The notes under the pieces were generated by a model. The model made no database searches and was not told where the DNA came from. It worked only from the letters and a program-made list of their open reading frames with translations. Positions 1 to 4,858 of a DNA stretch of 5,407 nucleotides are shown piece after piece. Positions within the stretch are counted from its first letter, which is position 1; each line of letters starts with the position of its first letter. This DNA is from an uncultured Butyricicoccus sp. Its GTDB lineage: Bacteria > Bacillota > Clostridia > Oscillospirales > Butyricicoccaceae. Made by a program: the position numbers and the translations under genes. The stretch is from the NCBI GenBank assembly GCA_900557315.1, contig USSI01000115.1, positions 1 through 5,407 of the forward strand, given 5' to 3'.

Positions 1-1762
1 GTTTTTCAATCTCCGCTTCGTCCGGCGTGACATAGGCGGTCTGATACACATGATAGATCACCATACCCGGCTTTGCGCCTGCGGGCTTCTTGACCTGGCG
101 TACAGGAGTGTAATCTACCGGCACAAGCGAGGAATGGCGCGCCTTGGAATGGTACGCCGCAATCATCGCCGCCTCGGTCATGGCCTGGCCGGTCGGTTCC
201 CGGCCGTCCGCCACCAGTATGACATGCGAGCCGTGGATTTTCTGCGTATGGAACCAGATATCGCTCTTGAATGCGGTCTTGAGCGTAAGCAGATCGTTCT
301 GCAGATTGTTCTTGCCTGCGAACACATCAAACCCATCGCTCGTACGGTAGTGGAAGGGCTTTGCCTGCACCGGTTTTGCGCGCAGTTTTTTGTTGCGCCC
401 CTGCTTATTTGACAACACTCCTGCCTGCGTCAGCTCCTCACGCAGCTGAGACAGGTCGCGTTCGCTCTCCGCCTCTCCCAGACTTACCAGCACACTTTCC
501 AGATAGTCAAGGTCTGCGCGTCCCTGCGCGATCTGCCGGGTAAGCACCTCTTCCGCTGTCTTGGCTTTGTTGTACTGTTTGAAATACCGCTGGGCATTCT
601 GCTGCGGCGTCAGGCGCACGTCGAGCGTGATCTCGGCCTCCGGGCAGCCCTCAGTATAATAATCGACAACCTTCGCCTTGTTCATGCCCTTTTCCAGCTG
701 ATACAGATTGGCTGTAATCAGGTCGCCCATGCGTTTGTACTGCTCGCGGTTTTGCGTCGCATCCAGCTCCTTCTGCTGGACGGCGAGCTTGCGCGCCAGA
801 CGGTCGCGCGCGTTGACCACCGTTCGATGCAGATCAGCCGAACGGCGCGCCATGCGTTCCACCCTGCCCTTTTTCTCGAAAAACGCTGCAAGCAGTGCAG
901 AAAAACTGTCCGCCTGCGAGAGGTTCATCACGCTTTCATACTGCGTAACCGGCAGGAAGGTGAAGTCGAACACGCCGCCGTCCTCCGCGCGGGTCAGCAG
1001 ATATGGTTTCCAGCGTTTTTCCCGGATAAAGGAAATGAAATCGTCAAACACCTGCCCAAGCCGCTGCCGGTCTTCGCCCGTCATCTGGCCGACCGGTTTG
1101 GCGGCGTCCCCCGTCGCACGGTAGGACAGCTCGCGGCACAGCAGCGGCGAAAATCCAAGCAGCTGGCTGAGCAAATACCGGTCGAGCGTCTGCTCGCCGT
1201 CCGCCTGCGCGACCGCAGCCGCGAGCCCGGTGCCGCTCAGCGCGAACGGGTCGTGCTTGTCCTGGGCGGGCGGCATCCGATAAAACAGGCCGGGCAGCAC
1301 CTGCCGTTTGCCGGACAGGTCACCGTCCACACGGCGTAGCGCATCAATGATGCGGTTGTCCTCGCCGCACAGGATGACGTTCGAATGCTTGCCCATCAGC
1401 TCACAGATCAGGTGTTTTTTGCAGGCCACGCCCATTTCGTCCGTTGTGTCCAGTTCAATGGTGAGCATACGCTCGACTGCGGGCTGGACGATCGCGGAAA
1501 TTTTTGCGCCCTGCACATGCTTGCGCAGCAGCATGCAGAACATGGGCGGCGCGGCCGGGTTTTCGCGTGCAGCGTCAATAAAATGCACGCGCGGTGCGCC
1601 TGCCGCAATCGAGAGCAGCAGACGGCGCGCGCCGCCCTGCCCTCGGGTCTGCAATACGATCTCATCGCGGTCGGGCTGGTACACCTTTTCAATGCGGCAC
1701 CCCGCAAGGGCTTCATTCAGTTCATTGGTCACTGCCCCGAGGCAGATTGCATCTAATGGCAT
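1..1762 (-). CDS. rqcH: RqcH / NFACT family ribosome quality-control protein (3' end cut by window edge)
   Basis: This is the bacterial Rqc2/FbpA/NFACT family. RqcH binds stalled 50S subunits carrying peptidyl-tRNA and recruits tRNA-Ala to add C-terminal alanine tails that mark aborted chains for degradation; older names are fibronectin-binding protein FbpA/PavA. My minus-strand translation is open for 587 codons. It shows an NFACT-N domain (about 1–175, with ELMGKHSNVIL at 121–131), a helix-hairpin-helix-like part (about 190–230, LLGFSPLLCREL), a charged coiled-coil middle (about 295–370) and an NFACT-R/DUF814 domain (about 468–587, with GKNNLQND, DIWFHTQ and HGSHVIL at 510–516). The family is about 570–590 residues long and the C-terminal AYVTPDEAE motif is present, so only a few codons are missing. 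The ATG at 1762 has AAGGAAG 7 bases upstream. It is the last visible gene of the trmK–Nif3–rqcH operon, 12 bases after the Nif3 stop. Where B. subtilis RqcH has the Asp97-Arg98 pair, this protein has Glu97-Arg98. Family assignment is very secure. Confidence 0.95.
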   Translation of the reverse strand, partial: MPLDAICLGAVTNELNEALAGCRIEKVYQPDRDEIVLQTRGQGGARRLLLSIAAGAPRVHFIDAARENPAAPPMFCMLLRKHVQGAKISAIVQPAVERMLTIELDTTDEMGVACKKHLICELMGKHSNVILCGEDNRIIDALRRVDGDLSGKRQVLPGLFYRMPPAQDKHDPFALSGTGLAAAVAQADGEQTLDRYLLSQLLGFSPLLCRELSYRATGDAAKPVGQMTGEDRQRLGQVFDDFISFIREKRWKPYLLTRAEDGGVFDFTFLPVTQYESVMNLSQADSFSALLAAFFEKKGRVERMARRSADLHRTVVNARDRLARKLAVQQKELDATQNREQYKRMGDLITANLYQLEKGMNKAKVVDYYTEGCPEAEITLDVRLTPQQNAQRYFKQYNKAKTAEEVLTRQIAQGRADLDYLESVLVSLGEAESERDLSQLREELTQAGVLSNKQGRNKKLRAKPVQAKPFHYRTSDGFDVFAGKNNLQNDLLTLKTAFKSDIWFHTQKIHGSHVILVADGREPTGQAMTEAAMIAAYHSKARHSSLVPVDYTPVRQVKKPAGAKPGMVIYHVYQTAYVTPDEAEIEK

Positions 1763-1769
1763 ATTGATT

Positions 1770-1776
1770 CTTCCTT
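1770..1776 (-). promoter_or_regulatory. Ribosome binding site of rqcH
   Basis: On the minus strand AAGGAAG lies 7 bases before the ATG at 1762 and shares bases with the TAA stop of the upstream Nif3-like gene (1775–1777). This supports the chosen rqcH start and makes translational linkage between the two genes likely. Confidence 0.75.
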
Positions 1777-2551
1777 ATACAAATTGAATGCAGTCCGCAT
1801 GGCGCTCAGAAACCGTTGTGCGCACCTGCGGGAAAGCAGCGCCGATACGGTCGGCAAATACGGCAGCCACCGGGTGTTCGGTCGGGAAATGGCCGGCGTC
1901 CACCAGCGTCAGGCCCAGCGACTGTGCGCGCTGCATCAGATCATAGCTGCAGTCACCGATCACAAACGCATCCGCTCCCTTGGCGATGGCATAATCCATC
2001 AGCTTGCCGCAGGCGCCGCCACCGACCGCTACGCGGCGGATCGCTTTGCCGCCGTCGCAGAAGCGAACGCCGCCAGCGCGCAGGCATTCCTTGACATACA
2101 GCGCAAACTCGCGCGGCTGCATTTCGCGCGGCAGATCGCCCACGCGGCCAAGCATACCGTTTTCACCCGCCTCCATGTTCTCAATGCCGGTCAGGAACAG
2201 CGCGGATGCCAGCGCGTCGTTGACGCCGCCCTCTGCACAGTCCGCATTGGTATGCATACAAATCAGCGCAATATCGTGTTTGATTGCCGCACGCAGAATG
2301 CGTCCGGTCGTATCGTCTGCAGTAACGCGGCTGACCGAGGTGAATATCGCCGGATGATGGGCAACGATCAGCTGCACATCGTTTTCCGCAGCCTCGGCGA
2401 CAACCGCCTCGGTCACATCAAGCGCGCACAGCACATTTGTCACTGTCTGCGCACGGTCGCCGCACAGCAGGCCGACGTTATCCCAGCTTTCCGCCAGTTC
2501 AGGCGGCGTAAACCCCTCCAAAAAAGTCAAAATATCCTGAACAGTCGTCAT
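1775..2551 (-). CDS. Nif3-like dinuclear metal center protein (YqfO/YbgI family)
   Basis: 258 residues. Members of the Nif3/YbgI/YqfO family form toroidal hexamers with a two-metal site. They are often labelled 'GTP cyclohydrolase 1 type 2', but the physiological reaction is not settled. Visible family motifs are ESWDNVGLL (21–29), AHHP with His65-His66, MHTNADCAEGGVNDAL with His100 and Asp104, and DAGHFPTEHP with His221 and Glu225. By homology with E. coli YbgI, these His/Asp/Glu residues are the metal ligands, and all are present. The length matches the short form of the family, without the PII-like insertion found in the roughly 370-residue versions. A longer reading frame runs upstream to about 2791, but the family N-terminus (MTTVQDILTFLEG), a GGAGGG site and a 4-base ATGA overlap with trmK fix the start at 2551. 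The trmK–yqfO pairing is also known in Bacillus. The protein is probably cytoplasmic, with no signal peptide or membrane segment. Its exact substrate is unknown. Confidence 0.95.
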   Translation of the reverse strand: MTTVQDILTFLEGFTPPELAESWDNVGLLCGDRAQTVTNVLCALDVTEAVVAEAAENDVQLIVAHHPAIFTSVSRVTADDTTGRILRAAIKHDIALICMHTNADCAEGGVNDALASALFLTGIENMEAGENGMLGRVGDLPREMQPREFALYVKECLRAGGVRFCDGGKAIRRVAVGGGACGKLMDYAIAKGADAFVIGDCSYDLMQRAQSLGLTLVDAGHFPTEHPVAAVFADRIGAAFPQVRTTVSERHADCIQFV

Positions 2552-3237
2552 TTCATTCCCTCCAATGCCTGTTCGATTTGCCGCACCAACATACGCTGGC
2601 CGGACAGCCGAACCATATCCGCCTCGCTCGCCTGCTCCATGCCCAGAAGCGCGCGCTTTTCGCGTGTGAGCAGATGCCGCAGGTAGTCTGCCGCATCGGG
2701 GGCACTCAGCAGCGCAGATGAAAACGCACATTGCACGCGCGGCACTTCCCTTGCCGGTGCGCCGCCGCGTACCGACAGCACCACATACCACCGCCGGTCT
2801 TCACGGCAGGGTGTTTCGCGCTCGATCGCATAGCCGTGCGCCCATAACCACTGGCGCAATTCGTACACCATGGTCATGGGCTGCAGAAGCAGCAGATGAC
2901 TGCCGTCCGCCGTCCATGGGGCGGCCTGCAAAATCTCCGCTATCGTCTGGCCGCCCATACCGGCAATGCTGATCGTGTCGCATTCCTCCGGCCGGATGGC
3001 CTCAAGGCCGGGCGCGAGCCGCAGGGGCAGTGCCACACCATGCTCTCGGGCGTTGCGCGCTGCATGTTCCAGCGGTCCCTCACCAATATCCGATCCGATT
3101 GCGGATGCAATACGCCCTTCCAGCAGCAGGGAAATGGGCAGCTTGCCGTGATCCGTACCGATATCCGCCAGCCGCGCGCCCATCGGCACCTGTGCGGCCA
3201 GGCAGGCCAGCCGCGGTGTTAAAATCATACTTTCCAT
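2548..3237 (-). CDS. trmK: tRNA (adenine(22)-N(1))-methyltransferase TrmK
   Basis: 229 residues; a class I SAM-dependent methyltransferase that makes m1A at position 22 of bacterial tRNAs (the B. subtilis YqfN/TrmK family, found mainly in Gram-positives). The N-terminal Rossmann domain carries motif I ADIGTDHGKLP (24–34) and acidic Asp50 in the GSDIGEGPLEHA motif that follows. The family signature ISIAGMGG is at 89–96 and LLLQPM at 116–121, followed by LRQWLWAHGY and a C-terminal helical region (about 170–229) as in TrmK proteins. The ATG at 3237 was chosen: it gives the usual short leader before the conserved LTPRLACLAA segment and has a weak GGGTG about 5 bases upstream. An in-frame TTG at 3249 and an ATG at 3228 are alternatives. 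It is the first gene of an operon with the Nif3-like gene, overlapping it by 4 bases. Oddly, an intrinsic terminator ends 10 bases upstream of the start. Confidence 0.94.
   Translation of the reverse strand: MESMILTPRLACLAAQVPMGARLADIGTDHGKLPISLLLEGRIASAIGSDIGEGPLEHAARNAREHGVALPLRLAPGLEAIRPEECDTISIAGMGGQTIAEILQAAPWTADGSHLLLLQPMTMVYELRQWLWAHGYAIERETPCREDRRWYVVLSVRGGAPAREVPRVQCAFSSALLSAPDAADYLRHLLTREKRALLGMEQASEADMVRLSGQRMLVRQIEQALEGMK
2558..2563 (-). promoter_or_regulatory. Ribosome binding site of the Nif3-like gene, inside the trmK 3' end
   Basis: GGAGGG on the minus strand, 6 bases before the ATG at 2551 and within the last codons of trmK. It decides the start in favour of the family N-terminus over the longer upstream extension. 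With the ATGA stop/start overlap at 2548–2551 it indicates translational coupling. Confidence 0.85.
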
Positions 3238-3247
3238 TGTCACACCC

Positions 3248-3279
3248 AAAAAAACAGAGCCGGCAGCATTTGCCGGCTC
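3248..3279 (-). terminator. Intrinsic terminator after the DUF1858 gene, abutting the trmK start
   Basis: A perfect 9-bp stem (3271–3279 pairs with 3257–3265) with a 5-base loop reads GAGCCGGCA-loop-TGCCGGCTC on the minus strand. It is followed by TG and seven Ts (3254–3248). It lies 11 bases after the DUF1858 stop codon. Its T-run ends only 10 bases before the trmK ATG, so it also forms the trmK leader. Confidence 0.88.
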
Positions 3280-3290
3280 CGGTTTTCCTC

Positions 3291-3491
3291 TTACTCGCCC
3301 AGGAAGGCGTTGAGCTTGGCAACCAGTTCGTCCGCGTTGGTGCCATGCACCATGCAGGCTTCCTCGATGCTCTCACCCTGCGACGCAGGGCAGCCCAGGC
3401 AATGCATGCCAATCTCCATGAAAAACTTCGCCGTATCCAGATTGCGATTGAGAACCTCGCCAATCGTGGTCTTCTTTGTAATCGCTGCCAT
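3291..3491 (-). CDS. DUF1858 domain protein (small CxxC redox-disulfide protein)
   Basis: 66 residues consisting of one DUF1858 domain, the family also described as the 'hybrid cluster protein-associated redox disulfide domain'. Visible features are the N-terminal KKTTIGEVLNR segment (6–16), FFMEIGMHCLGCPASQGES with Cys31 and Cys34 as a CxxC pair, and EEACMVHG with Cys46, then a short helix to the C-terminus. In this family the CxxC is proposed to be redox-active, and some members sit next to hybrid cluster protein (Hcp) genes; no Hcp gene is in this window, so its partner is unknown. The frame is open upstream to 3551, but the ATG at 3491 has AGGAGG 6 bases upstream and a sigma-A promoter just before that, and it gives the standard family length. 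The gene is monocistronic by layout, with its own promoter and a terminator. Probably cytoplasmic. Family assignment is secure; function is inferred only. Confidence 0.93.
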   Translation of the reverse strand: MAAITKKTTIGEVLNRNLDTAKFFMEIGMHCLGCPASQGESIEEACMVHGTNADELVAKLNAFLGE

Positions 3492-3497
3492 GATGGA

Positions 3498-3503
3498 CCT
3501 CCT
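3498..3503 (-). promoter_or_regulatory. Strong ribosome binding site of the DUF1858 gene
   Basis: AGGAGG (followed by TC) on the minus strand, 6 bases before the ATG at 3491. This near-perfect anti-Shine-Dalgarno match decides the start over the longer in-frame extension to 3551. Confidence 0.9.
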
Positions 3504-3522
3504 GTTGATTTGTTTTGATAAC

Positions 3523-3551
3523 AGTATACCGCAAAGGGATACAAATTTCAA
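3523..3551 (-). promoter_or_regulatory. Sigma-A type promoter of the DUF1858 gene
   Basis: On the minus strand a -35 TTGAAA (3551–3546) and a -10 TATACT (3528–3523) are separated by exactly 17 bases. The predicted transcript starts near 3516, giving a leader of about 25 bases that contains the AGGAGG site. An inverted repeat (3543–3568) overlaps the -35 box. Confidence 0.8.
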
Positions 3552-3568
3552 TCACAAATCTGAAATTT
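3543..3568. repeat. A/T-rich inverted repeat overlapping the DUF1858 -35 box
   Basis: Two 8-bp arms, AAATTTCA (3543–3550) and TGAAATTT (3561–3568), form a perfect inverted repeat around a 10-base centre. The left arm covers most of the -35 hexamer, so it could be an operator. The A/T-rich composition makes chance occurrence possible. Confidence 0.35.
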
Positions 3569-3718
3569 CATTGCTGCACTTGCCTGTTCTTGCGGCGCCC
3601 TGTTGTTTTTATTGATATCTTACAAAAGAAACATCCCATTTTTGAGCAAATACGCAGTCGCCAATATTTTGCACACTGCCAGCCTGCACCATGCATGCAA
3701 TTTGTGCCATTGCCCTAC
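3569..3718. other. Intergenic stretch with no supported gene
   Basis: This is the rest of the 275-base gap between the zinc-ribbon gene and the DUF1858 gene. It is more A/T-rich than the flanking genes. I see no family-like protein, tRNA, hairpin with a T-run or paired promoter boxes here. The open frames crossing it lack ribosome binding sites and run into the terminator or flanking genes. A small RNA cannot be excluded. Confidence 0.5.
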
Positions 3719-3750
3719 AAAAAACGTCCGGCAGGAATCTGCCGGACGTT
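3719..3750 (-). terminator. Intrinsic terminator of the zinc-ribbon gene
   Basis: A perfect 12-bp stem (3739–3750 pairs with 3723–3734) with a 4-base loop reads AACGTCCGGCAG-loop-CTGCCGGACGTT. On the minus strand it is followed by a run of six Ts (3724–3719, two of them in the stem). It starts 16 bases after the zinc-ribbon stop codon. Confidence 0.92.
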
Positions 3751-3766
3751 ATCATGTTGACGAAAA

Positions 3767-4045
3767 TCAGCCCTGCTCGCGCATTTTCGCAAAGCACTCG
3801 CTGCAATATACCGGTCGGTCAGACTTCGGCTCAAACGGAACACGAGCCTCGCCGCCGCACGCAGCACAGGTAGCGGTGAAATACTCACGCGGGCCGCGGG
3901 CCGCGTTCTTGCGCGCATCGCGGCAAGCCTTGCAGCGCTGGGGCTCGTTCTGGAAGCCGCGCTCTGCATAAAACTCCTGCTCGCCTGCGGTGAACACAAA
4001 CTCCTTACCGCATTCCTTGCATACTAAAGTCTTGTCTTCGTACAT
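3767..4045 (-). CDS. Double CxxC zinc-ribbon protein (zf-trcl plus CxxC-x17-CxxC domains)
   Basis: 92 residues with two four-cysteine modules. The first has Cys9/Cys12 (VCKECGKEF) and Cys38/Cys41 (RCKACR) with 25 residues between the pairs, as in the 'probable zinc-ribbon' (zf-trcl) family. The second has Cys60/Cys63 (TCAACGGEARVPFEP) and Cys81/Cys84 (RPVYCSECF) with exactly 17 residues between pairs, the CxxC-x17-CxxC domain. Each probably binds one zinc ion. Such proteins are widespread in Clostridia and other bacteria, but no biochemical role is established to my knowledge; nucleic-acid or protein contact is a guess. The frame extends upstream to 4120, but the ATG at 4045 has AGAGAGG about 8 bases upstream, follows a TATAAT box and gives the family N-terminus. 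It lies 78 bases downstream of sigH and ends in a strong terminator, so it may be transcribed both from its own promoter and by readthrough from sigH. Confidence 0.9.
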   Translation of the reverse strand: MYEDKTLVCKECGKEFVFTAGEQEFYAERGFQNEPQRCKACRDARKNAARGPREYFTATCAACGGEARVPFEPKSDRPVYCSECFAKMREQG

Positions 4046-4087
4046 GGTTTTTACCTCTCTTTGATACCGTTCCCTCGGGAAACTGAA

Positions 4088-4116
4088 ATTATATCGCGCA
4101 CAGGCATCCCTGCCTG
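4088..4116 (-). promoter_or_regulatory. Probable promoter of the zinc-ribbon gene (perfect -10, weak -35)
   Basis: A perfect -10 TATAAT lies at 4093–4088 on the minus strand. The hexamer 17 bases upstream is CAGGCA (4116–4111), only 3 of 6 matches to TTGACA; a better TTGGCA (4120–4115) is at 21 bases, too far. Such a promoter might need an activator or be weak. Confidence 0.6.
4101..4116. repeat. Inverted repeat CAGGCA-N4-TGCCTG at the -35 region of the zinc-ribbon gene
   Basis: A perfect 6-bp inverted repeat around 4 bases (4101–4106 with 4111–4116) covers the poor -35 hexamer and the adjacent spacer. It could be a protein-binding site. Alternatively it is a hairpin at the end of the sigH transcript, but there is no T-run after it, so it is not a standard terminator. 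Confidence 0.45.
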
Positions 4117-4123
4117 CCAACGC

Positions 4124-4741
4124 CTAATAAGGTTTGATGGCTGCCGATTTCCGCTTGATGCGCTGGATGGCATTATCCACAGACTTGATCGGTTTATGCA
4201 GCGTTTCGGACATTTCTTCATATGACAAGCCGTCCAGAAACAGCGTCAAAACCTTTGCCTCAAATTCAGACAAGAGCGAGTAGAGCCGACGGATCAGTTC
4301 TTCCCTCTCTTCATTGCCGATCACCAGCGATTCAGGGTCAGCATCCGGTGCTGTTACCCGGGTGTGCGATTCCGCAAGGTCTTCAAACAGAGGTCGATCG
4401 ATTGACATGGAATGATTGAGCGGATCGTGCTTGGGCGCAGCAGCAGCGCGCACAGCCGAAAATATCTTCCGCATCACGCACAATCTGGCAAATGCGCCGA
4501 AAGGCGTGCCTTTCCGTCCGTCGAATTCACGGATTGCCTTCATCAGGCCAAGCATCCCTTCCTGCAGCAGATCCTCCTCGTCCGCCCCCACAAGGAAGTA
4601 TGGGCGGGCGCAGGTTTTGACCAGACGGGTATAGCGTTTCACCAAATCTTCCGCTGCCTGGCCGCTGCCCTGCTGCGCCAGACGGCACAGCGCCTCGTCG
4701 GATAACTCAGGCGAAGGAACCATTTCATTACCATTTCTCAT
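4124..4741 (-). CDS. sigH: RNA polymerase sporulation/stationary-phase sigma factor SigH (Spo0H)
   Basis: 205 residues from the chosen start; a sigma-70 family protein of the SigH (sigma-30) group, which in Bacillus and Clostridia directs early-stationary and sporulation genes, including those for Spo0A phosphorelay and septation. Region 2 reads LVKRYTRLVKTCARPYFLVGADEEDLLQEGMLGL, very close to B. subtilis SigH (KARSYFLIGADREDIVQEGMIGL). KHDPLNHSMSIDRPL matches the KHIPLNSYASLDKPI linker of SigH. Region 4 at the C-terminus has the helix-turn-helix LSYEEMSETLHKPIKSVDNAIQRIKRK. SigH is usually about 210–218 residues. In-frame ATGs exist at 4753, 4741 and 4723, and none has a clear Shine-Dalgarno sequence. 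The consensus promoter's -10 box overlaps the 4753 ATG, so a transcript from it cannot encode that start; 4741 would be nearly leaderless and 4723 would have about 20 bases of leader. The exact N-terminus is therefore uncertain, while the family call is secure. Confidence 0.93.
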   Translation of the reverse strand: MRNGNEMVPSPELSDEALCRLAQQGSGQAAEDLVKRYTRLVKTCARPYFLVGADEEDLLQEGMLGLMKAIREFDGRKGTPFGAFARLCVMRKIFSAVRAAAAPKHDPLNHSMSIDRPLFEDLAESHTRVTAPDADPESLVIGNEEREELIRRLYSLLSEFEAKVLTLFLDGLSYEEMSETLHKPIKSVDNAIQRIKRKSAAIKPY

Positions 4742-4751
4742 GTCAAAAACC

Positions 4752-4780
4752 ATTATATGCGATAATTAAACAAATGTCAA
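4752..4780 (-). promoter_or_regulatory. Perfect consensus sigma-A promoter of sigH
   Basis: On the minus strand TTGACA (4780–4775), a 17-base spacer and TATAAT (4757–4752) match the sigma-A consensus at all 12 positions with optimal spacing. An A-tract about 20 bases upstream of the -35 (4806–4801) could add UP-element-like strength. The predicted transcript starts near 4744–4745, inside the longest sigH reading frame. Confidence 0.9.
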
Positions 4781-4858
4781 GAAACTGTTGTGAAATCTGC
4801 TTTTTTAAACTAAATTGATATAGCCTTTTTTGTGCTTTTTGACATATTCGACTTTATT
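4781..4858. other. A/T-rich gap between glmS and sigH, no clear terminator
   Basis: This stretch after the glmS stop is very A/T-rich. It contains A- and T-runs but no GC-rich stem in front of a T-run on the minus strand, so I cannot point to an intrinsic glmS terminator. No open frame of note lies here. Readthrough into sigH or factor-dependent termination is possible. Confidence 0.5.

Noticed and set aside
708..1787. Several plus-strand open frames of 120–195 codons opposite rqcH
   Set aside because: They are Arg/Ala-rich translations without motifs and lie opposite a continuous 587-codon NFACT frame.
1784..2686. 300-residue open frame on the plus strand, antisense to the Nif3-like gene and the trmK 3' end
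   Set aside because: It mirrors two genes with complete family motifs on the minus strand, has no recognisable domain and shows no clear ribosome binding site. High GC coding sequence often leaves such open antisense frames.
2552..2791. N-terminal extension of the Nif3-like protein by 80 residues
   Set aside because: The extension overlaps trmK in another frame and resembles no family N-terminus. The ATG at 2551 has a GGAGGG site and fits the family.
3257..3750. Shared CCGGCAG/TGCCGG sequence in both terminator stems, as a possible repeated element or uptake signal
   Set aside because: Only about 7 bases are shared and each is fully explained by a terminator stem; two copies are too few to call a repeat family.
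3609..3806. 65-codon minus-strand frame across the zinc-ribbon terminator
   Set aside because: It overlaps the end of the zinc-ribbon gene and runs through its terminator hairpin, with no recognisable motif.
4069..4083. Short near-palindrome around the predicted start of the zinc-ribbon transcript
   Set aside because: The stem is only 4–5 bp with a tiny loop and no conserved riboswitch-like context, so it is not distinguishable from chance.
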